From Pedobacter sp. R20-19 (lineage in GTDB: Bacteria > Bacteroidota > Bacteroidia > Sphingobacteriales > Sphingobacteriaceae): a DNA stretch of 64,000 nt. The translations under genes and the position numbers were made by a program. Of this stretch, positions 30,249-40,828 are shown one piece after another. The stretch lies in contig NZ_JCKI01000003.1 in the NCBI RefSeq assembly GCF_000708265.2, positions 62,001 through 126,000 on the forward strand, read 5' to 3'. Under the pieces are notes generated by a model that was not told where the DNA came from, did not search any database, and saw only the letters and a list, made by a program, of their open reading frames with translations. How positions within the stretch are numbered: the stretch's first letter is position 1; the number at the start of each line of letters is the position of its first letter.

Positions 30249-33200
30249 ATGCTTTTAGCATTTAAAAACCATCAAACATTAACAGCTTTGAATAAATACG
30301 TACGTAAAAGTTTAAAAATTTTACTTTGGGTTATTGCTTCAATAATCATCCTTGTTGTCGGTATCGCCCTCTCGCTAAACATTCCTGCGGTTCAAAATTT
30401 TGTAAAAGGAAAGGCCATTAACTATCTCAAAACAAAAACAAAAACCGAAGTTAGTTTGGAAAGCATTAAGATTGCTTTGCCAAAAGATGTGGTATTAAAT
30501 AAGTTTTACATCGAAGATCGTAAAGGAGACACGCTTCTATATGCTGAAAAATTAGCAGTGGATATCAGCCTGTTTAAATTGCTCAAGAATACGGTTGAGA
30601 TTAACAATATTGAGCTAAAAAATATTCGAGCAAATGTAAGGCGTATTAACCCGGATACCACGTTTAATTTTTCTTTTCTAGTTGACGCTTTTATGAGTGA
30701 CCAGAAAAAACCAGAAAAAAAAGTGGATCAGGATACGACCTCAACACTTAAGTTTTCTGTTGATAAGGTTTCCTTCGAAGATATTGGCATTACCTATCGG
30801 GATGATGTGGCTGGAAATGATGTGAAGCTTTATTTAGGTGCATTTAAAACTAAATTAAAAACATTTGATTTAGCCAACCAGCACTATGTAATTAAAGAAC
30901 TTAACTTAAACAATACTTCGCTTAAATACCTTCAGCAAAAACCATTAACCCAATTGGTACAACACCTCACCAATAGTGTAGATAGCAGCCAGAAAGAAAC
31001 AGGGAAACTGCCTTTAATTGAAGTGGAAAATTTTGCCTTCAATAATGTTAAGGTAAATTATGATGATCAGATCTCTACAACAAAAGCTGTTGCTGATGTA
31101 AACGAATTGGGCCTGGTTAATTTAAAGGTAGACTTAACGAACAGTAAATATGCTGTAGAAGATGCTAAATTAAATAAATCTAATATCCTTTTCGCTTTTA
31201 AACCTGCACCAAGCAATGATTTAAAAAAGGTTAAAGACACCGTTGTTCCTGAAAAATCACCTTTGGGCTTGATGATTAAAAATATCAGCTTAGCCGATAA
31301 TAATTTTCAGTTTGATAACCTTGGTGCAAAAGCTGCTCCTAAAGGGATGGATTTTAATCACCTTAAAATTACCGGATTAACTTTCGGCGCAGGCGATGTA
31401 AGCTATAGTGCAGATGGGATTAAAGCAACCGTTAAAAACGGATCATTAAAAGAGAAGAGTGGATTTGTATTAAATGAGTTAAAAGGAAATGCCATATACA
31501 ATGATAAGCAGATTAAATTAAGCAACTTCATTTTAAAAACGCCAAACACAACCATTGAAAACGCGACTGAACTTAACTTTACTTCAATGGATGACTTATC
31601 CAAACATCCGGAAAAAGTGAAACTGGCCCTGAATTTCAAAAACACCACCATAGGTTTAAAGGATGCAGGCTATTTTAGCGATGCCATTCCGGCGAATTAC
31701 CGCAATGAAAAAATTAAATTGAATGCTAGGGTAAATGGCTATCTCAATAACCTAAATATTCCACTTTTACAAATCAGCGGATTAAAAAATACACAGATTG
31801 ACATTAGCGGAACAGCTAAAGGCTTACCTGACGTGAATAAAACCTTTCTCGATCTGAATATTAAAAAACTTCATGTTACAAAAAGTGATATCCTGGTGGC
31901 TGTACCTAAAAAATCACTTCCACCATCTATTGAACTTCCGAATGTAATCAATGCCAAAGGAAAGTTTACCGGATCAATGACTGACTTCAATACCAATATG
32001 AATATCCAAACGGATATGGGTGGTGCCATTGTAGTTGCAGGAATGAAGGGAGCAAAAGGAAGAGAAAGCTATAAGGCAGATATCAGTCTGAATAATTTTA
32101 ATGTTGGTCGCTTGCTAAAAATGCAGCCTAAATTAGGTCGTGTTACGGTGAAGGCTGATGTTTCAGGTACTGGCTTGGATCCTAAAAAAATTAATGCAAA
32201 ATTTAATGCACGGGTTTTAAATGCTTACTACAATAAGTATACCTATCGAAACCTGAATCTTGCTGGTACGTATGCCAACCAGAAAGTGGCCATTAAGAGT
32301 AGCATGCCTGATAGCAATGCCAATTTTGCATTGAATGCTAATGTTAACCTGGTCGGAAAATACCCAGCTGTAAAGGCAGATTTAAACTTAAAGCAATTAA
32401 ATTTACAGGCCTTAAATTTTAGTCCGACCGTACTAAGCGCTGCCGGTCTTATAAAAGTTGATTTGGCCACCGCTGATGCAGACTATCTGAATGGTAGTGT
32501 TGATGTAACAGGTTTACAGCTGGTAAAAGATCAGCAAAGAATTAATGTAGATACTATATCTGTTCGGGCTAAAAGCACAGCGAGTGAAAATGAGCTGACC
32601 CTCAGATCAGAAGTTTTATCGGCAAAAATCGATGGTAAATATCAACTAACGAAAGTGAGCAATGCCATTATTAATGAAATTAACAAATATTATGCTTTCG
32701 GAGAAGTGACTAAAATCCCTGATCAGCGGATGCGCTTCTTCGTTAAGGTTTACGATTCAAAATTATTGAAGCAGTTTGTTCCAGAGTTAACCGTTTTTAA
32801 ACCATCGCAATTTTATGGGTTAATTGATACCCAAAAAGACAGCCTGCTGATTAAAGGTAACTTCCCTCAGGTGGTTTATGGCGATTTTAAAATCGACACC
32901 ACACTTATAAACATCAATAACGATAATAATAAACTAGATTATGCTTTAACGGTTAAAGCATTGCAAAGTCCGTCTGTTTCACTTTTTAATACTGAAGTAA
33001 GTGGTAATGCGGCAAGCAATATTTTAGGGGTTAATATTTTCCTACGCGACAGACAACGTAAAGATAAATATGTAATCGGTGGAAATTTTCAATCTATTAA
33101 TAAAGACTTTAAGTTTACCCTAGATCCGCAAAAGTTACTGCTTGATTATCAAAAATGGGTGGTATCACAAGATAATTATATTCAATTTGGTGCATCTGGC

Positions 33201-35282
33201 ATATTGGTAAATCAATTTCAGATTAGTAACAGTGGGCAGTCATTGTCTATTAATAGTAATCCAACACAACCTAATGCGCCACTATCGGTTGAGTTTAAAG
33301 ATTTCCAGTTAGAAACCTTAACAAAATTTGCAGAAACTGATACTACTTTGGTGGGCGGGCGTTTAAATGGAACAGCAAATGTTAAAGATCTGTCTTCAAC
33401 AGCTAAATTTGAGGCGAACTTAACTATTGATCAGCTACGCTACCAAAAAGACCAACTGGGCACACTTCGCCTGGCGGTAAATAATGCGACGCAAAATGCT
33501 TATGAAGTAAATGTAGCTTTAAGTGGTGTACATGATTTAAGAGTAAATGGATTCTATTACACCGCTCCTAAAAGTGCGCTTGATTTAACCGTAAACATTG
33601 ATAAAATAGAATTAAAAAATATCGAAAGCTTATCTGCCGGACAATTAAAAAATGGAACCGGAACCATTACGGGAGCTTTAAGTGTTAAAGGTGAATTAAC
33701 TGCGCCTAAAGTTTTAGGCGACCTTACTTTTAATAATGCCGGGATTAATGTAGCTTATGTTAACTCTTATTTTAGAATGCCTAATGAAAAGATTTCATTT
33801 ACCAATGAAGGCATTAGCTTTAATAACTTTACACTGATAGACTCCCTAAACCAGAAAGCAACCATCAATGGAAAAGTAATGACTAAAGATTACAGAAGTT
33901 ATCGTTTTGGTTTAGATATTAAGATGAATAATTTCAGGGCCATTAACTCCACTGCAGCTGATAATGACATGATTTATGGAAAGGTTTTCCTAACCAGCGA
34001 TATCCAGGTTCGGGGAGACATGAATCAGCCTGATGTGAAAATGAATATCAAGGTAAATAAAGATACCAGATTCTTCTTTGCCTTACCTACCAGTGATCCA
34101 TCTGTTATTGATCAGGATGGGATAGTTCAGTTTATTGATGCAGATGCACCTCCTTTTAACGGACAAAAAGCACTCAAGGTAGACAGCATTAATAAATCTT
34201 CGTTGAAGGGAATTAACCTGGTTGCAGCCATAACCATTGATCCGGAAGCGGAGCTTAATGTAGTGGTAGATCCTTCAAACGGCGACGCTTTAAATATTAA
34301 AGGTGATGCAAACCTGAATGCCACTATGGACCCAAGTGGAAAAATTAGTATGACCGGTCGGTACGAGGTTGTTGATGGTTCATATAATTTATCTGTTGGT
34401 CCGCTAGGCAAAAAAGAATTTAAACTGGTTAAAGGTAGTACCATCATTTGGACAGGTGAACCTACATCTGCAAATGTAAATTTAACTGCTCTTTATGAAG
34501 TTAATGCTGCACCTATTGATTTACTTAACCAGCCAGATTATTATGAAGCCAGAACCAAGTTACCTTTTCAGGTTTATTTGATGATGAAAGGTGAATTATT
34601 AAAGCCAATTATCTCCTTTAGATTAGACTTGCCAGAGAACGAACGCAATGCTTTAGGCGGGCAGGTATATACAAAATTAATTAACGTTAACAGAAATGAA
34701 AGTGAATTAAACAAACAGGTATTTGCCTTATTGGCACTGAACAGGTTTATCGCTAATAACCCTTTCGAAAGTTTAGCTGGCGGCGGTGGCGGAGTTTCTA
34801 CACTAGCCCGTTCTAGTGTGAGCAAGCTTTTAACCGAACAATTAAATAACCTGACTTCTGATTTAATTCAGGGGGTAGACCTTAATTTTGGTGTGAATTC
34901 ATCCGAAGATTACTCTACAGGTTCCATGCAGCAAAAAACAGATCTTGAAGTTGGCTTATCCAAAAAACTGCTTAACGATCGGTTAACGGTAACTGTAGGA
35001 AGTTCGTTTGCACTGGAAGGCCCACAGGCGCCAGGTGAAAAATCAACAGATATTGCAGGAAATGTAAATGTGGAATATGCATTATCGGCAGATGGAAGAT
35101 ATAGGTTGAGAGCTTACAGAAGAAATCAGAACGATGTAATTGTTCAGGGACAGATTATTGAAACAGGTTTAGGATTTACCCTTGTTGTGGATTACAATAA
35201 ATTCAGAGAAATATTCCAGAAGAAAAGAAATAGAAGAACAAGAAACATTGAACAGAAAGCACAAAATGAGAAAACTAATTAG
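30249..35282 (+). CDS. tamB: Translocation and assembly module subunit TamB
   Basis: A 1677-residue AsmA/TamB-type protein. A single N-terminal membrane anchor (about residues 21-46) is followed by a very long, repetitive beta-rich periplasmic part with the early FYIEDRKGDTLLYAEKLAVD segment of AsmA-like proteins. The C-terminal DUF490/TamB domain (about 1200-1650) includes YEVVDGSYNLSVGPLGKKEF and VYLMMKGELLKPIISFRLDLPE, with a final segment predicted to meet the outer membrane. TamB-type proteins bridge inner and outer membranes in lipid transport and outer-membrane protein assembly. It overlaps tamL by 17 bp. The ATG at 30249 is used; a TTG at codon 17 is a weaker alternative. Confidence 0.93.
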   Translation: MLLAFKNHQTLTALNKYVRKSLKILLWVIASIIILVVGIALSLNIPAVQNFVKGKAINYLKTKTKTEVSLESIKIALPKDVVLNKFYIEDRKGDTLLYAEKLAVDISLFKLLKNTVEINNIELKNIRANVRRINPDTTFNFSFLVDAFMSDQKKPEKKVDQDTTSTLKFSVDKVSFEDIGITYRDDVAGNDVKLYLGAFKTKLKTFDLANQHYVIKELNLNNTSLKYLQQKPLTQLVQHLTNSVDSSQKETGKLPLIEVENFAFNNVKVNYDDQISTTKAVADVNELGLVNLKVDLTNSKYAVEDAKLNKSNILFAFKPAPSNDLKKVKDTVVPEKSPLGLMIKNISLADNNFQFDNLGAKAAPKGMDFNHLKITGLTFGAGDVSYSADGIKATVKNGSLKEKSGFVLNELKGNAIYNDKQIKLSNFILKTPNTTIENATELNFTSMDDLSKHPEKVKLALNFKNTTIGLKDAGYFSDAIPANYRNEKIKLNARVNGYLNNLNIPLLQISGLKNTQIDISGTAKGLPDVNKTFLDLNIKKLHVTKSDILVAVPKKSLPPSIELPNVINAKGKFTGSMTDFNTNMNIQTDMGGAIVVAGMKGAKGRESYKADISLNNFNVGRLLKMQPKLGRVTVKADVSGTGLDPKKINAKFNARVLNAYYNKYTYRNLNLAGTYANQKVAIKSSMPDSNANFALNANVNLVGKYPAVKADLNLKQLNLQALNFSPTVLSAAGLIKVDLATADADYLNGSVDVTGLQLVKDQQRINVDTISVRAKSTASENELTLRSEVLSAKIDGKYQLTKVSNAIINEINKYYAFGEVTKIPDQRMRFFVKVYDSKLLKQFVPELTVFKPSQFYGLIDTQKDSLLIKGNFPQVVYGDFKIDTTLININNDNNKLDYALTVKALQSPSVSLFNTEVSGNAASNILGVNIFLRDRQRKDKYVIGGNFQSINKDFKFTLDPQKLLLDYQKWVVSQDNYIQFGASGILVNQFQISNSGQSLSINSNPTQPNAPLSVEFKDFQLETLTKFAETDTTLVGGRLNGTANVKDLSSTAKFEANLTIDQLRYQKDQLGTLRLAVNNATQNAYEVNVALSGVHDLRVNGFYYTAPKSALDLTVNIDKIELKNIESLSAGQLKNGTGTITGALSVKGELTAPKVLGDLTFNNAGINVAYVNSYFRMPNEKISFTNEGISFNNFTLIDSLNQKATINGKVMTKDYRSYRFGLDIKMNNFRAINSTAADNDMIYGKVFLTSDIQVRGDMNQPDVKMNIKVNKDTRFFFALPTSDPSVIDQDGIVQFIDADAPPFNGQKALKVDSINKSSLKGINLVAAITIDPEAELNVVVDPSNGDALNIKGDANLNATMDPSGKISMTGRYEVVDGSYNLSVGPLGKKEFKLVKGSTIIWTGEPTSANVNLTALYEVNAAPIDLLNQPDYYEARTKLPFQVYLMMKGELLKPIISFRLDLPENERNALGGQVYTKLINVNRNESELNKQVFALLALNRFIANNPFESLAGGGGGVSTLARSSVSKLLTEQLNNLTSDLIQGVDLNFGVNSSEDYSTGSMQQKTDLEVGLSKKLLNDRLTVTVGSSFALEGPQAPGEKSTDIAGNVNVEYALSADGRYRLRAYRRNQNDVIVQGQIIETGLGFTLVVDYNKFREIFQKKRNRRTRNIEQKAQNEKTN

Positions 35283-37569
35283 ACCTATCCTATTTCTATT
35301 GGCCTGTTTAGTTTACGCGGGCTGTAGCAGTACCAAATCTTTAAAACCAGGACAGATTTTATATACCGGCGCTGAAGTAAACATCAATCCTGATTCTACA
35401 GGTAAAATTGACGATGAAAAACAGATAAAGGCAGACTTAAAAGGTAAAACACGGCCTAAGCCTAATAATAAATTAAAACTGGCGATTTATAATTTTGCTG
35501 GTGAACCTAAAAAAGCAAAAGGCGGGTTAAGAAACTGGATTAGAAAAAAAGGTCAGGCTCCTGTGCTTTTAAGTGAAGTTAAATTGAAATATAATAATGA
35601 TGTACTAACCAGTTATCTGTTGAGTGAAGGATACCTTCAGGCACAAGTAACAGGTGATACGGTTGTGAAAGATAGAAAAGGAAAAGCCATCTACACCGCT
35701 AATACTGGTCAGCGATACAAAATCAACCAGGTTAATTTTCCGCCAGATTCTGGCATACTCACTAATATCATCAATAGCAACAAAGCTAAAACCTTACTAA
35801 AGGTTGGTGATTTTTATGATTTGGACACCTACAAAAATGAAAGGATCAGAATTGACAACGATTTAAAAGAGAGTGGTTATTTCTATTTCAGTCCGGATTA
35901 TTTAATTATGCAGGTAGATAGTACCATAGGCAAAAACCTGGTTAATGTTTCAATAAAGGTAAAGGATATTGCACCAGATGCAGCGTTAAAACCTTATACC
36001 ATTAAAAATATCAATATTTACCCAAGCTATTCACTAAGAAGAGATACCATTTTAAGACGCTTGAAACCCCTGGAATATAAGGATTTTAATATTTATGATG
36101 ATAGAAACACCTTCAAACCTCGTTTATTTGATCGTTTGGTTTTCTTTCAGAAAGGCGAGCCATATAATCGTAAAGACCATAATCAATCTTTAAACAGAAT
36201 GGTAAATATCGGAGCCTTTCAGGATGTGAGAGCAGAATTTTTGCCAGTAGATAGTTTTAAAAACAATCAGTTAGATCTTAACATTTACCTTACGCCTTTA
36301 AAGAAAAATTCACTTACGTTTTCTGTTACCGGAACCAGTAAATCCAACAACTTTGTAGGCTCGGAAGTTCGGGTAACACAAACCACGAGAAATCTTTTTA
36401 GAGGTGCAGAACAACTGGATTTAAGCGTTAGCGGTGGTTTTGAAACGCAAACCAAGGGAACTTCTCTAGGTAGAAATTCACTTTCGCTTACCGCAGAGGC
36501 CAAATTAACTTTTCCAAGGTTCATTGTTCCTTTCTATAAACCGAACAGTACTACAGCCTTCATTCCAAAAACAATAGCCTCGGTTTCGTATCAAATGTTA
36601 AACAGAGGTAGCGAATATACTTTGAACGCTTTTAAAGGTGAATTCGGTTATAATTTTAAGGAGAACCAATATAAGGAGCATAATTTTAATCCAATATCGG
36701 TAAGTTATATATCTACGGCCTTTCCTTCTGATACCACAAAAGCAAGGTTATATGCAGAAAATCCGCTTCTTAGAACTACACTCGAGAATCAATTTATCAT
36801 TGGAAGTAATTATAACTTCACTTATACCAACCAGATGGAAACAAACCGAAGGAACAATACTTTTTTCTTTGGTAGCGTAGAAACAGGTGGTAACCTATGG
36901 GGCACGTTTGTTCCCAAAGATGATGAAGGTAAAAGATCTATCTTCAACGTTCCTCTGTCGCAATTTATTAGGTTAGAGGCCGATTTAAGAGATTACTACA
37001 AAGTAAACAGAAATGTAACCTGGGCAAACCGATTGAACCTAGGCTATGGTTATGCATATGGAAATAGTACTTCCTTACCTTTCGTAAGACAGTTTTTTGC
37101 GGGTGGTAGTAATGACATCAGGGCTTTTGCGGCCAGAACCCTAGGCCCGGGAACATACAAAGTACCAGATAATGCTGTTTTTGCAGATCAGGGTGGTGAT
37201 ATTAAACTAATGCTGAATTCAGAATTAAGATTTAAATTGGTGAGTGTTTTATATGGTGCACTATTTGTAGATGCTGGTAACGTTTGGCTAAGGAAAGAAG
37301 ATGTTGGGGTACCAGGAACGGACAATACAGGCAGACCTGGATCTGAATTCAAACTTAAAAACGCATTAAATGAATTGGCAGTTGGTACAGGTGCTGGTTT
37401 ACGTGTTGACGCTACCATCTTTGTAGTGCGTTTAGATGTAGCCTTTCCCGTTCGCAAGCCTTATTTAGCAGAAGGACAACGTTGGGTGTTTAACAATATC
37501 GCCTTTGGGGATAAAGACTGGAGAAGAGAAAATTTAATTTTTAATATAGGAATAGGATATCCGTTTTAA
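35266..37569 (+). CDS. tamL: TamA-like outer-membrane lipoprotein TamL (BamA/TamA family)
   Basis: The 767-residue protein begins with a lipoprotein signal, RPILFLLACLVYAGC (Cys about residue 20). POTRA-like repeats follow (about 30-400), and then a C-terminal Omp85 beta-barrel. The barrel carries FVRQFFAGGSNDIRAFAART, where IRAF corresponds to the (V/I)RG(F/Y) lid motif, and it ends in an aromatic residue (IGYPF). In Bacteroidota TamA is replaced by a lipidated form, TamL, encoded with TamB, which fits here. The ATG at 35266 is chosen because the lipobox follows it. A longer frame from TTG 35182 would overlap tamB by about 100 bp and bury the signal. Confidence 0.92.
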   Translation: MRKLIRPILFLLACLVYAGCSSTKSLKPGQILYTGAEVNINPDSTGKIDDEKQIKADLKGKTRPKPNNKLKLAIYNFAGEPKKAKGGLRNWIRKKGQAPVLLSEVKLKYNNDVLTSYLLSEGYLQAQVTGDTVVKDRKGKAIYTANTGQRYKINQVNFPPDSGILTNIINSNKAKTLLKVGDFYDLDTYKNERIRIDNDLKESGYFYFSPDYLIMQVDSTIGKNLVNVSIKVKDIAPDAALKPYTIKNINIYPSYSLRRDTILRRLKPLEYKDFNIYDDRNTFKPRLFDRLVFFQKGEPYNRKDHNQSLNRMVNIGAFQDVRAEFLPVDSFKNNQLDLNIYLTPLKKNSLTFSVTGTSKSNNFVGSEVRVTQTTRNLFRGAEQLDLSVSGGFETQTKGTSLGRNSLSLTAEAKLTFPRFIVPFYKPNSTTAFIPKTIASVSYQMLNRGSEYTLNAFKGEFGYNFKENQYKEHNFNPISVSYISTAFPSDTTKARLYAENPLLRTTLENQFIIGSNYNFTYTNQMETNRRNNTFFFGSVETGGNLWGTFVPKDDEGKRSIFNVPLSQFIRLEADLRDYYKVNRNVTWANRLNLGYGYAYGNSTSLPFVRQFFAGGSNDIRAFAARTLGPGTYKVPDNAVFADQGGDIKLMLNSELRFKLVSVLYGALFVDAGNVWLRKEDVGVPGTDNTGRPGSEFKLKNALNELAVGTGAGLRVDATIFVVRLDVAFPVRKPYLAEGQRWVFNNIAFGDKDWRRENLIFNIGIGYPF

Positions 37570-37577
37570 TTATTCGA

Positions 37578-38600
37578 ATGAAGTTAGTTAGCAAGATCAG
37601 ACATTTTTTTATCGCTTTATACCATTTATTTATTGCTGCAGGAAAGGGATTTGTAGAAGATCGGGTGATGAAACTCAGTGCAGCATTGGCTTATTATACG
37701 ATCTTCTCGCTCACACCATTAATTATCATTGTACTCTCTGCCGCTACGCTATTTTTGGGCGATAAAAGCAATACAGAAACCAGGAATAAGTTCTTCGCAC
37801 AGATTACAGATATGGTAGGATCGGATGCCGCGGTTCAAATTCAAGGATTCGTGGAGCATTCAACCAAATCAGGTCAGTCTACAATTGGTTTAATTATTGG
37901 TATTGCAACACTTATCATTGGTTCTACCGCAATTTTTATTGAAATTCAGGACAGTATCAACATGATCTGGAAGGTAAAAGCAATTCCAAAAAAGGGATGG
38001 CTAAAAATGTTAACCAATAGATTGCTATCGTTTTCGCTTATCATTTCCATGGGATTTTTACTATTGGTATCGCTTGTTATTAATAGTGTAGTGGTTGGCC
38101 TTGGAGATAAATTAATATCCTTACTTTCGAAAAGCGAAATTGATGAAGTGATTCCTGTTGCCGATGATACCATGGCACTAATCATTTACATTTTAAATAA
38201 TGTAATTACTTTGGCTGCAGTTACCGCAGTATTTACAGTAATTTTTAAAGTGCTTCCAGATGTAGTGATCAAGTGGAAATCGGCTATCATCGGTGCATTA
38301 TTTACCGCTTTGCTTTTTAGTTTAGGTAAATATTTAATTGGAATATATATTGAAAAAGGCAACCCAGGTTCTGCATTCGGTGCGGCCAGTTCAATTATTG
38401 TAATCTTACTCTGGATTTATTATACCTCTATAATTCTTTATTTCGGTGCTGAATTTACTCAGGCATATGCTGAAAAATATGATGGTGGAATCGCACCGAG
38501 CAAGTATGCTGTATTTACAAAAATCACTATTGTAGAGAAACATGTAGACGTTCTTCCTCCACAACATCCTGAAGAAACTATTCACGCACCAGAAAAATAA
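37578..38600 (+). CDS. YihY/BrkB-family inner-membrane protein
   Basis: The 340-residue protein has six hydrophobic helices. Family features are DRVMKLSAALAYYTIFSLTPLIII, the segment GSTAIFIEIQDSINMIWKVK, LPDVVIKWKSAIIGALFTALLF and PGSAFGAASSIIVILLWIYYTS with the final FGAEFTQAYAE. The family was once called ribonuclease BN by mistake; the true role is unknown, possibly transport or envelope assembly. It lies 8 bp after tamL and may be co-transcribed. It converges on the hybrid kinase gene. Confidence 0.9.
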   Translation: MKLVSKIRHFFIALYHLFIAAGKGFVEDRVMKLSAALAYYTIFSLTPLIIIVLSAATLFLGDKSNTETRNKFFAQITDMVGSDAAVQIQGFVEHSTKSGQSTIGLIIGIATLIIGSTAIFIEIQDSINMIWKVKAIPKKGWLKMLTNRLLSFSLIISMGFLLLVSLVINSVVVGLGDKLISLLSKSEIDEVIPVADDTMALIIYILNNVITLAAVTAVFTVIFKVLPDVVIKWKSAIIGALFTALLFSLGKYLIGIYIEKGNPGSAFGAASSIIVILLWIYYTSIILYFGAEFTQAYAEKYDGGIAPSKYAVFTKITIVEKHVDVLPPQHPEETIHAPEK

Positions 38601-38646
38601 TTAAGATAGATTTTTGTTAAAATCAGATAGCTGTTTAAAAGAAATG

Positions 38647-40788
38647 TTATCGGATATATTTTAAAATCTTTTCCAATAAATCATGCTCCAGAAATGGTTT
38701 AAGAACCAATTCATTCATACCAGATGCGAGGTACTTCTGCCTATCTTCCTGTAAAACATTAGCTGTTACACCCAATATAGGTATACTTTGCTTTTTAGCG
38801 TCACTTATATTTCTAATTTTTTGTGTAAGTTCTATACCCCCCATTTTAGGCATTTGTATGTCTGTTAGAATAAGATCATATTCTTTTTCAAGAAATAATT
38901 CATAAGCTTCTTCGCCATTGTATACAGGATCATAAGCAATATTATATTTTTTTAAAATGGTACTTGCGAGGAGAATATTTAACATGTTATCATCAGCCAA
39001 CAATATTCGTTTTCCAATTAGGACCGAGGTTTCATTACATAACACAGAGATTGGTATTTGAACAGATGTCGGTTTTTCAGTAGTTTGATAGGATAATTCG
39101 AAAGAGAAAACCGATCCCTCTCCTACTGTACTCTTTACGCTGATGGTACCACCTTGAAATTCTACTATTTTTTTGCATATGGCTAAACCTAGCCCGGTGC
39201 CCTGTTGCCTTTCTTTTGTAGATGCATAGTAAACCTGAGCAAATTCATCAAAAATAATTCCCTGATCAATGAGTTTTATGCCCAAACCTGTATCTATAAT
39301 GTTAACTTTAAGTTTGGCCAGATTTCTATTTGGCAGCGTAAGTTCTGCTGACAAAGTAACACTACCCTTTAATGTAAATTTAATGGCGTTACTTAACAAA
39401 TTCATCACCACTTGCTTTAAACGCAAGGGATCACCTAAAATATAAATATCCTGGTCTACTGACATCTGCAGGTAGAAGCTGATTTTCTTTTTCGCTGCCT
39501 GAATACTCATGCTATCAAAAACATCTTTTATAGCAGTATACGGAGAAAAAGGAACTTCTTCTAAAACCACTTTTCCAGTTTCATATTTTGAAAAATCAAG
39601 AATATCATTCACCACTTCCAGAAGCATAATTGATGAATTTCTGATGGCAACGACCTGTTCTCTTTGTTCTACATTAAGATCAATTTGAGTTAGCTGCTCT
39701 GAAAATCCTACTATAGAGTTTAATGGTGTACGGATCTCATGACTCATATTTGCCAGAAAGCGGCTTTTAGATAGTGCATAAGATGCGGTTTTATTGCTAT
39801 TTTCGATTAGTACTTTTTCATTCTTATAAAAATGATAAATCATATAAAAAACAAATGCCAGTAAACCAACAGCAAGGGCAAGCAAAACTTTGGCAAATCT
39901 ATCTAAATTCTCTACCGCACCCAGCGTAGTTTTGTCTGATAGTTGCTGAAGGGAAGCATAATATTTCTTTTCAATAGCTTTATATTTTCTCAACCCGCTA
40001 ACAATGTTGGATATTAATCGATGGTTAACATTGAGCAATTGCTTTTCTTTGTTCTTTAGCTTATTATTAACCCGGTAAAGCCTTAAGTAATAATCATTTA
40101 TTGAATTTAGCTGTAATTTATTATAGGCTACATTAATTGATGAAGTATCTGCAGAAATAGTGGTTTTGATTAATGTAGGCTTAGCTTTTCCAGCTTCTTT
40201 ACTGGTCTCTCCATTAATGGCAGCCAGTACACGTTTCAGAAATCTTTTTTTTTGATGCGCGGTAATTCCAGGTTTAATGGTATCAATCCTGGTAATGTTT
40301 TTAAATTGCCTCATCGTGAAAAGCTTTGTTTCTGGATGATATTTTTCTTCTCCCTGATTAACCTTTACCGTGAAGTTAATTAGGCTATCGCAAAGATTTT
40401 TTAGTTTTATAAATTGGTTGGTACGCAGTTTTTTTTGCTTGATTAACCCATAAAAGTCTTCAGACAAAAAGGTATGTTCGCTTTGGTTCTTCTGCTTGAT
40501 GGTATCCATAATGAAGGAGATTTCTTTAATCTCCTTCACAAACTGGTTGTAGTAATTACGATCTCTACTCACCATATACATTCTGCAGTTATTTTCTGCA
40601 TTGTAAAGCTTAAAAATGCAGCTATCTAAATTGGCGTAATCATATTGTACCTGAACAATTTTCTTTACCGATTTAAGAAGTGGTAAATTGGAAAAATTTA
40701 CAAGCACAACTGCTGTTATACCGAAAATGGCTAAAATTAAGGATACAACTATTAAGTACTTTCCTGCTGAACTTCTAATGGGTTTCAA
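38647..40788 (-). CDS. Hybrid sensor histidine kinase with C-terminal receiver
   Basis: A 713-residue membrane protein. A first helix (about 11-33) and a second (about 303-322) bracket a helical periplasmic region of about 265 residues that I do not assign to a known sensor family. The kinase core follows: HisKA with the phospho-His at about 350 in LANMSHEIRTPLNSIVGFSE, an N box NLLSNAIKFT, DTGLGI, and QQGTGLGLAICKKIVE. The receiver domain (about 590-710) has DDNMLNILLA, the acceptor Asp in LILTDIQMPKMGGIEL, and a Lys in LVLKPFLEHDLL. It has no output domain, so it must phosphorylate another protein. No response regulator gene is adjacent, and the gene lies 40 bp downstream of parE. Confidence 0.9.
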   Translation of the reverse strand: MKPIRSSAGKYLIVVSLILAIFGITAVVLVNFSNLPLLKSVKKIVQVQYDYANLDSCIFKLYNAENNCRMYMVSRDRNYYNQFVKEIKEISFIMDTIKQKNQSEHTFLSEDFYGLIKQKKLRTNQFIKLKNLCDSLINFTVKVNQGEEKYHPETKLFTMRQFKNITRIDTIKPGITAHQKKRFLKRVLAAINGETSKEAGKAKPTLIKTTISADTSSINVAYNKLQLNSINDYYLRLYRVNNKLKNKEKQLLNVNHRLISNIVSGLRKYKAIEKKYYASLQQLSDKTTLGAVENLDRFAKVLLALAVGLLAFVFYMIYHFYKNEKVLIENSNKTASYALSKSRFLANMSHEIRTPLNSIVGFSEQLTQIDLNVEQREQVVAIRNSSIMLLEVVNDILDFSKYETGKVVLEEVPFSPYTAIKDVFDSMSIQAAKKKISFYLQMSVDQDIYILGDPLRLKQVVMNLLSNAIKFTLKGSVTLSAELTLPNRNLAKLKVNIIDTGLGIKLIDQGIIFDEFAQVYYASTKERQQGTGLGLAICKKIVEFQGGTISVKSTVGEGSVFSFELSYQTTEKPTSVQIPISVLCNETSVLIGKRILLADDNMLNILLASTILKKYNIAYDPVYNGEEAYELFLEKEYDLILTDIQMPKMGGIELTQKIRNISDAKKQSIPILGVTANVLQEDRQKYLASGMNELVLKPFLEHDLLEKILKYIR

Positions 40789-40828
40789 ATGCGTCGATTT
40801 AATTTTGTGATTACATCAACGCCGAATT

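Noticed and set aside
35182..35265. Longer TamL from TTG 35182
   Set aside because: The added residues are charged and would bury the lipoprotein signal; the codons are tamB sequence in another frame.
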